55,046 nt of DNA from CALKHT01 sp964511575 (lineage in GTDB: Bacteria; Planctomycetota; Phycisphaerae; Phycisphaerales; Phycisphaeraceae), in the NCBI GenBank assembly GCA_964511575.1, contig CAZEFM010000013.1:1-55046 (forward strand). Reading direction: 5' to 3'. The number at the start of each line of letters is the position of its first letter. The stretch's first letter is position 1. Under the pieces are notes generated by a model that saw nothing but the letters and a program-made list of their open reading frames with translations, ran no database searches and was not told the DNA's origin. Positions 50,440 through 55,046 of the stretch are shown piece after piece. Made by a program: the position numbers and the translations under genes.

Positions 50440-51366
50440 TCATTTCCGCGTCGCAAGCTGATCCGCCACGTTGCGAACCAGCGGCATCGCATCGCCCACC
50501 AGGTAGTAAACCATCCCGCCGTCACGCCACACGATCACCGGATGCACCGCCGACTCGGGCGTGGCGAGATATGTCTGCCCCTCTTCGATGCTCAACTGCC
50601 CATCGTCACGCACCATCCAGAGGCTCAGCGAATCCTGTCGTCCTGTATCGGGCAACGCACGATAGATCAGGTGAACCGCCTTGTTCTGCGGGATGCCGCA
50701 CTCCCCCGCCTTCCAGAACGTGTAGCCCAGCGTCGACAGATCGAGCGTCGGTCCGGGGCGACAACCGACCACCTGCTCCACCGACAACGGCAACAGTTCG
50801 ACCTTTTCAGGGAATTTCGTCGTTTCACGCAGCGATTCGATCTGATCGAGGCAACGCACGTGCCGACTGGCGAAGCGGTCGACCTGCGAAACGGGGATGA
50901 TGCCCGGATACGCCAAATGACGATCCGGATCAAACACCTCGGCGGTGCTCGCAGGTACGATCCGCGCGACCAGCGTCGCAATGAGCAGCATCGCGGCGAT
51001 GGCAGCGGGCGACCAACGCCCAATGAACCACAGCGGCCCCTGCGAAGGCGGGCGGGGCGGCGGCGTCGCGGCGGTTGTCGGTTGAGGCGGGAAGGCCAGA
51101 GGGGCGGAAGGCTGGGAGGGCTGATCGTGGTCGGCGTCGACCGATTGGGCAATTTGGGTGATCCGGGCCTGCAGGTCGGCAGGCATCGGCGGCACCTGCA
51201 TCTGCATCGAGCGGCCGACCGCCTGTTTGAACTTCTGAGCGTCCAACGCCTGTCGAGCCAGGCCCGGATCACTCGCCATCAGCTCCAGAAGCCGCATCGT
51301 CGACGCGCTGTCCAGTTCGCCGTCGGCAAAGGCGCTGAGGTGGTCGGGGGTAATTGGATCGTTCAT
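50440..51366 (-). CDS. Transmembrane anti-sigma factor
   Basis: A 308-aa single-pass protein. The N-terminal part (ITPDHLSAFADGELDSASTMRLLELMASDPGLARQALD) looks like the sigma-binding zinc-type domain, though no Cys/His triad is present. Then comes a Pro-rich linker, a membrane segment (WSPAAIAAMLLIATLVARIV, about 117-136), and a periplasmic part with CRPGPTLDLSTLGYTFWKAGECGIP and VIVWRDGGMVYYLVGDAM, as in COG5662-type anti-sigma factors. It lies 131 nt downstream of the ECF sigma gene on the same strand, so it is probably that sigma factor's antagonist. Start at ATG 51366. Confidence 0.8.
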   Translation of the reverse strand: MNDPITPDHLSAFADGELDSASTMRLLELMASDPGLARQALDAQKFKQAVGRSMQMQVPPMPADLQARITQIAQSVDADHDQPSQPSAPLAFPPQPTTAATPPPRPPSQGPLWFIGRWSPAAIAAMLLIATLVARIVPASTAEVFDPDRHLAYPGIIPVSQVDRFASRHVRCLDQIESLRETTKFPEKVELLPLSVEQVVGCRPGPTLDLSTLGYTFWKAGECGIPQNKAVHLIYRALPDTGRQDSLSLWMVRDDGQLSIEEGQTYLATPESAVHPVIVWRDGGMVYYLVGDAMPLVRNVADQLATRK

Positions 51367-51497
51367 CGTGATGAGCTCGCTCGTCCCGTGTTGCATCGGC
51401 AACCGCCGCCGCAACCAATGCCATTCTCTACTAACCTATCCCACCATCGGACCATTTTATTCCGGTATTTTCACACGCCCCGCCACCGTCCATCGCC

Positions 51498-52052
51498 TCA
51501 ATCGGCAGATTGGCGAAGCCCCTGTTCCTGGGCAAGGTCCGCTAACTGCTGCGTCAGGATCGCCCGCGCCCGGTACAGCCGACTCATCACCGTCCCAAGC
51601 GGCACGCCCAGCACCTCCGCGATCTCCCGATATTTCAACCCCTCCACCGCCCACAGCAGCAATACCTCGCGGTAATGCTCGGGCAGCGCCTCGATCGCGT
51701 GCTTGAGCCGGTCATCGACGTACTCCCAGTCCAGGCTCGCCAGGTCCCATGCCGGGGCTTCCTCGGGGATCGACTCATCCACCGCATCCCGCTGCATCTG
51801 ATCAGTCGAGTTGGGCTGGCGCCGCTGCTGGGCAATGCGGGTGTAGAAGATGTTGTGCAGGATCTTGAAAAGCCACGGGCGGATGCCGTTCTCGCGCAGT
51901 TCGAACGTTTTGGCGCCGCGCAGGGCGCGCAGATACGTCTCCTGCACCAGGTCCGCCGCCTCATCCGGGTGACGGGCAAGGTGATAGGCCATGCGGTACA
52001 CCGCATCCATCTCCGCCAGGGCAAGTTCTCGAAACCGGGCTCGGTCCAACAC
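51498..52052 (-). CDS. ECF-type RNA polymerase sigma factor
   Basis: A 184-aa sigma factor. Region 2 is seen as RMAYHLARHPDEAADLVQETYLRALRG (about 20-46) with FKILHNIFYTRIAQQRR; region 4 as EALPEHYREVLLLWAVEGLKYREIAEVLGVPLGTVMSRLYRARAIL (about 121-166). Start is GTG 52052 or TTG 52049: AGGAG lies three or six nt upstream of these, so TTG has the better spacing. It pairs with the anti-sigma gene downstream and probably activates its own operon, as is common in the group. The signal is unknown. Confidence 0.92.
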   Translation of the reverse strand: MLDRARFRELALAEMDAVYRMAYHLARHPDEAADLVQETYLRALRGAKTFELRENGIRPWLFKILHNIFYTRIAQQRRQPNSTDQMQRDAVDESIPEEAPAWDLASLDWEYVDDRLKHAIEALPEHYREVLLLWAVEGLKYREIAEVLGVPLGTVMSRLYRARAILTQQLADLAQEQGLRQSAD

Positions 52053-52194
52053 GGTCTCCTACCACCCGTTAAGGGTTAGAGATTGTATCGAAGTCGCCAC
52101 CACGTTGCGCTTTTTCCCAACACCATCTCCGCGATGCTGGCGAGAGGCCACGCCACCTCTTTGGCCCTTCCATAACGTTACCGCGTCCATTAAC

Positions 52195-53064
52195 ATGCTC
52201 TCCAGCAAACCGGGCCCTGTCATGCCAGATGCACCCACCACCTCCGCGCAACGCCGATACCCCGTTCGTCAGGGCAACGATATTGCCAAACGCATGCTGC
52301 TGCTGCAGTCCACCAACCAGCCGGTCAAGGACGTCGTCTGTGCCAAGTGCCTCTACCCGGTGCGCGGCCTGCCCAGCGACTCCTGCCCTGAATGCGGCTC
52401 ACACCTCACCACCAACGGCGTGCTCCACCCCCGCTGGTCCACCTTCTGGCAGGCGCCCATCGCGCTGACCGCCACGTTCATGCTGATCGCCATCTCCGCG
52501 CTGTCGGTCGTCGCCTTTGCCGTGCTGTCCAACATCGCCAACGGCATGGCGCCCGAACGCATCGTCAGCAACACCGTGTTCCTAACCTCAGACGGCGAAT
52601 TGCTTATCCAAAGCGCGGTCAACACCTCGTACGCCGTGCCACCCGAAACGAGCACACTCTGGCTGTACGGCCCACAGGTGTCTCCGGCGCTCACCATCGA
52701 CATCCGTCGACAAACCATCACCTCCGATGCGATGCGGCGACCGCGCCCCCTTAACGCTGAAACACTCAACGACTGGCTGACCAGGCACAACTTCACGCTT
52801 AGCTACGATCAGCTCGATGAACTCCTCGCCTGGTTTGATCACAACCGCGAAATCCCCCAGCCCTCCGCGTTCCGCTCACGCTCGACCCATTACCAGCGAA
52901 CGCGCCCGAACGGAGGGCTCGCCTGCTGCATCGCCGGCCTGGGAAGCCTCATCCTCTGGCTGACGCTTTACGTCAAAGTCGCCCGCTGGTCAGAGGCCGA
53001 AGGTCAACGCCGCGCCGAACGCAAAACCATCTGGGTCCTCGAAGACGGAACCCTCTGCCCCTAA
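52195..53064 (+). CDS. Hypothetical zinc-ribbon membrane protein
   Basis: A 289-aa protein from ATG 52195, or 280 aa from ATG 52222. It has a zinc ribbon near the N-terminus, DVVCAKCLYPVRGLPSDSCPECGSHL, with two CxxC pairs, then a membrane segment (ALTATFMLIAISALSVVAFAVLSNIA), a beta-rich soluble part (VSPALTIDIRRQTITSD), and a second membrane segment (GGLACCIAGLGSLILWLTLYVKVA). Planctomycetes have many such proteins of unknown function. No ribosome site is clear at either start. Confidence 0.7.
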   Translation: MLSSKPGPVMPDAPTTSAQRRYPVRQGNDIAKRMLLLQSTNQPVKDVVCAKCLYPVRGLPSDSCPECGSHLTTNGVLHPRWSTFWQAPIALTATFMLIAISALSVVAFAVLSNIANGMAPERIVSNTVFLTSDGELLIQSAVNTSYAVPPETSTLWLYGPQVSPALTIDIRRQTITSDAMRRPRPLNAETLNDWLTRHNFTLSYDQLDELLAWFDHNREIPQPSAFRSRSTHYQRTRPNGGLACCIAGLGSLILWLTLYVKVARWSEAEGQRRAERKTIWVLEDGTLCP

Positions 53065-53083
53065 CCACTCACCACGCACCCGT

Positions 53084-53089
53084 TATCAT
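53084..53089 (+). promoter_or_regulatory. -10 hexamer for leaderless mtnP
   Basis: TATCAT, 7 nt before the ATG at 53097. Two nearer ATGs (53088, 53091) lie inside or right after this box, so 53097 fits best as the start. Confidence 0.5.
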
Positions 53090-53096
53090 GATGCCC

Positions 53097-54005
53097 ATGA
53101 GCGACACACTGCGCATCGGCATCATCGGCGGTTCAGGGCTCGGCGAAGCGATCGGCGCGGAACAAGGCGAACAGCGCGTCGTCGAAACACCCTTCGGACT
53201 CGCATCATCACCCATCGTTCTCACCAACTGGCAGGGCGTCGACATCGCCATCCTTCAGCGTCACGGCCCAGGCCACGTCTTCAACCCCACCAACGTCCCC
53301 TACCGCGCCAACATCTACGCCATGAAGATGCTCGGCGTCACCCACATCATCGCCTCCGGCGCCACCGGCTCGCTGCGTGAACACATTCAACCGGGTGATC
53401 TGGTCATCGCCGACCAGGTGATCGACAAAACGTACAGGCGCCCCAACACGTTCTACGAGCACGCCGCCGTCCACGTGGAACTTGCCGACCCCTTCTGCCC
53501 GGTGATGCGCAACTGGCTCCTGAGCGCCGCCTCGCGCCTAAAGCCCGGGGATGGCCACCCCCGGGGACGCGTCCACGACCGCGGCACCTACATCTGCATG
53601 GAAGGCCCCGCCTTCTCCACCCGTGCCGAAAGCAACCTCCATCGCAGCGACGCCTTCGCAGGCGACCTCATCGGTATGACCTGCATGCCCGAAGCCAAAC
53701 TCGCGCGTGAAGCCGAAATCGCCTACGCCCTCATCGCCCTGCCCACCGACTACGACTGCTGGCGACCCCACCACACCGCCACTCCGCAACAGGACCTGCT
53801 CAGCGAAATCATCGGCAACCTCCAGCGCGCCAGCCAGGCGGGCATCGCCCTCATCAAGGCCGCACTCAGCGATGTCACCCTGCTGCGCAACGAACCAAGC
53901 CCCGCACACAACGCGCTGAAGCTCGCCATCTGGTCTGACAAGGCGCAGATCCCCCGCGAAGAGGTCGAACGCCTCCACACCCTTTGGGGCCGCTATTTCC
54001 AATAA
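53097..54005 (+). CDS. mtnP: S-methyl-5'-thioadenosine phosphorylase
   Basis: Phosphorolytic cleavage of methylthioadenosine to adenine and methylthioribose-1-phosphate. The 302-aa product has IGIIGGSGLGEA (about 6-17), LQRHGPGHVFNPTNVPYRANIYAM, ASGATGSLREHIQPGDLVIADQVID and CMEGPAFSTRAES, where the phosphate, ribose and Met-Glu contacts lie, then LPTDYDCW. Residues 150-157 (PGDGHPRG) are encoded by a palindrome (53544-53565) and have no counterpart in human MTAP, where the same segment is about seven residues shorter. This is a surface-loop insertion; the frame stays intact. Confidence 0.92.
   Translation: MSDTLRIGIIGGSGLGEAIGAEQGEQRVVETPFGLASSPIVLTNWQGVDIAILQRHGPGHVFNPTNVPYRANIYAMKMLGVTHIIASGATGSLREHIQPGDLVIADQVIDKTYRRPNTFYEHAAVHVELADPFCPVMRNWLLSAASRLKPGDGHPRGRVHDRGTYICMEGPAFSTRAESNLHRSDAFAGDLIGMTCMPEAKLAREAEIAYALIALPTDYDCWRPHHTATPQQDLLSEIIGNLQRASQAGIALIKAALSDVTLLRNEPSPAHNALKLAIWSDKAQIPREEVERLHTLWGRYFQ
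53544..53565 (+). repeat. 22-nt REP-like palindrome, copy 3, inside mtnP
   Basis: The left arm CCCGGGGA and right arm CCCCCGGG flank TGGCCA, with one mismatch. It lies in the mtnP reading frame and encodes residues 150 onward (PGDGHPR). The plan matches copy 1 (44-65); the bases resemble copy 2 (3904-3937). Confidence 0.7.
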
Positions 54006-54064
54006 AGAGCTTTTGCAGGAAATGCGAGCCGCACCGGCTCAGCCACCAAAACCGCCGACAACCC

Positions 54065-54262
54065 TCACTCGCCCTGTTCCGCCGCTTCCTGCCGTGCCTT
54101 CTGGTCCGCCAGTTCCTTGCGGTTGATGGCCGTGTCCCGGGGGAAGTCAAAGGAAAGGCGCACCTTGTCGCCGTGGATATCGACGATGCGGATGATGCCC
54201 AACGGGTTCTTCGGGTCGCCGATCACGACCTCTTCACCGACACGTCGCGTCAAAGCAAGCAT
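54065..54262 (-). CDS. csrA: Carbon storage regulator CsrA
   Basis: A 65-aa RNA-binding dimer that controls translation by binding GGA in mRNA leaders. N-terminus MLALTRRVGEEVVIGDPKN is the family start; the core VRLSFDFPRDTAINRKEL keeps the Arg of the RNA-binding (V)xR motif near residue 48. AAGGAG six nt before ATG 54262. It is convergent with mtnP; a GAGCCG/CGGCTC hairpin (54027-54041) lies between them. No FliW or flagellar gene is in the window. Confidence 0.92.
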   Translation of the reverse strand: MLALTRRVGEEVVIGDPKNPLGIIRIVDIHGDKVRLSFDFPRDTAINRKELADQKARQEAAEQGE

Positions 54263-54351
54263 CAGGCACTCCTTGCCTGGAGACAGTCACGCGGAACGAC
54301 CAGCGAGCAGCGGCGCCCCCGCCTCCCACCTGTCGCGCCACACCTCACGCT

Positions 54352-54609
54352 TCAGTGAACCTGTTCCACGGCCACGACTTCCGGAACCTTCTCCACCAGA
54401 TTGCGTTCAATGCCCATCTGCAGCGTCATGTCGCTGGAGGGGCAGCCGACGCACGCGCCGTGCAGACGAATCCGAACGACCCCCTGATCGGTGACCTCGA
54501 CGAGTTCCACATCCCCCCCGTCCGACTGTACCGCCGGGCGGATCATATTAAGGACAGCTTCCACGCGGTCGTGCACGCTGGTGGTATTGGCGGCGGCTTT
54601 CTGATTCAT
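54352..54609 (-). CDS. NfuA/NifU C-terminal-type iron-sulfur scaffold
   Basis: An 85-aa protein equal to the NifU C-terminal domain. It has VLNMIRPAVQSDGGDVELVEV (about 16-36) and the cluster motif GACVGCPSSDMTLQMGIERNL with CxxC. These small proteins carry 4Fe-4S clusters to targets. Start at ATG 54609, with AGGA eight nt upstream; the frame stays open further up. csrA lies 89 nt downstream on the same strand, possibly in the same transcript. Confidence 0.9.
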   Translation of the reverse strand: MNQKAAANTTSVHDRVEAVLNMIRPAVQSDGGDVELVEVTDQGVVRIRLHGACVGCPSSDMTLQMGIERNLVEKVPEVVAVEQVH

Positions 54610-54993
54610 GGGGCGCATCCTGCGAAAGACGAGCGGCGGGCCGGTAAGGAGCCGATACAACGTATGATAGGTGACCCTTGTGATTTTGGGAAGCGCTCCC
54701 CCATCGCCTCCCGATCAGGCCCTCGCCCCGGCCTGTCATCCGCCGTCGTAAACCCGTCACCGGAAATCGAAATCCCCACCTCCGGATACCGTTTGACTTG
54801 CCTCGGCGCGACTGATATTCTTCTGACCGCTGTTGGCGTCCAGCGGTTGCGGTGGGCGCGGACAGCCACCTGGGACTTGTGTGCAGGCAGGGGCGCGGAT
54901 TGGTTGTTCGTCGCCGATTCGACGCCCCTTGTCAATCGGAATCGGCCCTGTCGCCGCCAGCCGAATCAGGCACAGGCAAGGAGCTGAACCGAC
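54610..54993. other. Intergenic region before tRNA-Thr
   Basis: Nothing coding is supported on either strand. It holds the promoter listed next. No tRNA or other RNA was recognised in the 165 nt between that promoter and the tRNA. Confidence 0.4.
54793..54821 (+). promoter_or_regulatory. Sigma70 promoter upstream of tRNA-Thr
   Basis: TTGACT (54793-54798), 17-nt spacer, and TATTCT (54816-54821) with TGA before it (extended -10). The predicted start, near 54828, lies about 165 nt before the tRNA. Confidence 0.6.
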
Positions 54994-55046
54994 GCCACCC
55001 TAGCTCAGTTGGTAGAGCACACCCTTGGTAAGGGTGAGGTCGTGGG
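54994..55046 (+). tRNA. tRNA-Thr(GGT), cut by window end
   Basis: The acceptor 5' half (54994-55000) is followed by TA, the D arm GCTC/GAGC (55003-55006 with 55015-55018) and an anticodon stem CACCC/GGGTG (55020-55024 with 55032-55036) around the loop TTGGTAA. Anticodon GGT at 55027-55029 reads ACC codons. The variable and T arms run to the end of the window, so the 3' part is missing. Confidence 0.9.

Noticed and set aside
53544..53565. Palindrome in mtnP as a terminator
   Set aside because: It lies mid-gene, with an intact reading frame and the conserved catalytic region after it, and no T-run follows.

Overview
The window looks like a scaffold from a Planctomycetota genome, most likely class Phycisphaerae. 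Planctomycete family markers support this: two DUF1501 plus DUF1549/DUF1553 (PSD1) gene pairs, one with a planctomycete cytochrome (PSCyt1) domain, a type II pseudopilin-like DUF1559 protein, and a PEP-CTERM surface protein. GC content is high, and long antisense open frames are common shadows of real genes. A run of 100 N inside the PEP-CTERM gene shows that this is a draft assembly.

Layout. 1-4.6 kb: dksA-like gene and lspA, a divergent tetR/osmC pair, a small hypothetical gene and leuD. 4.6-9.8 kb: a TPR protein, a secreted HEAT-repeat protein and serS. 9.8-19.7 kb is housekeeping: a cupin lipoprotein; a hydroxyacid dehydrogenase / nucleoside phosphorylase / nadD run; gdhA; hom; a fur-like gene; a tsaE-yacG fusion; thiL; and two degenerate response-regulator receiver proteins. 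19.7-23.1 kb: an envelope-stress type cluster (apolipoprotein-like helical protein, holin-like DUF1469 protein, DUF3618 protein, YihY/BrkB). 23.4-29.3 kb: the first PSD1/DUF1501 pair, a composite inverted repeat array, a PfkB kinase, and rplM-rpsI ending in a clear terminator. 29.4-36.8 kb: a LuxR-type regulator divergent from the PEP-CTERM gene, a pseudopilin, a Na/Pi cotransporter, a QueC-like protein with a broken PP-loop, and a small secreted protein. 36.9-44.8 kb: pyrD, a zincin-like peptidase, RND adaptor and pump genes, and a TPR lipoprotein, all on the minus strand. 44.9-52.1 kb: the second DUF1501/PSCyt1-PSD1 pair and an ECF sigma/anti-sigma pair. 52.2 kb to the end: a zinc-ribbon membrane protein, mtnP, csrA, an NfuA-like scaffold and the first part of a tRNA-Thr(GGT).

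Most unusual signals. (1) A family of short CCCGGGG palindromes: one lies in frame inside mtnP, adding about seven residues; one contains the stop codon of lspA; one lies between convergent genes. (2) Eight genes have a TAnnnT -10 hexamer 6-9 nt before the ATG and no Shine-Dalgarno, so they are probably leaderless, while other genes have good Shine-Dalgarno sites. (3) A composite inverted array of CGGAT-type repeats (26.74-27.00 kb) has a 30/32-identical partner 23 kb away. (4) A TsaE-YacG fusion. (5) A QueC paralogue without the PP-loop signature. No CRISPR array, insertion sequence or prophage was seen.
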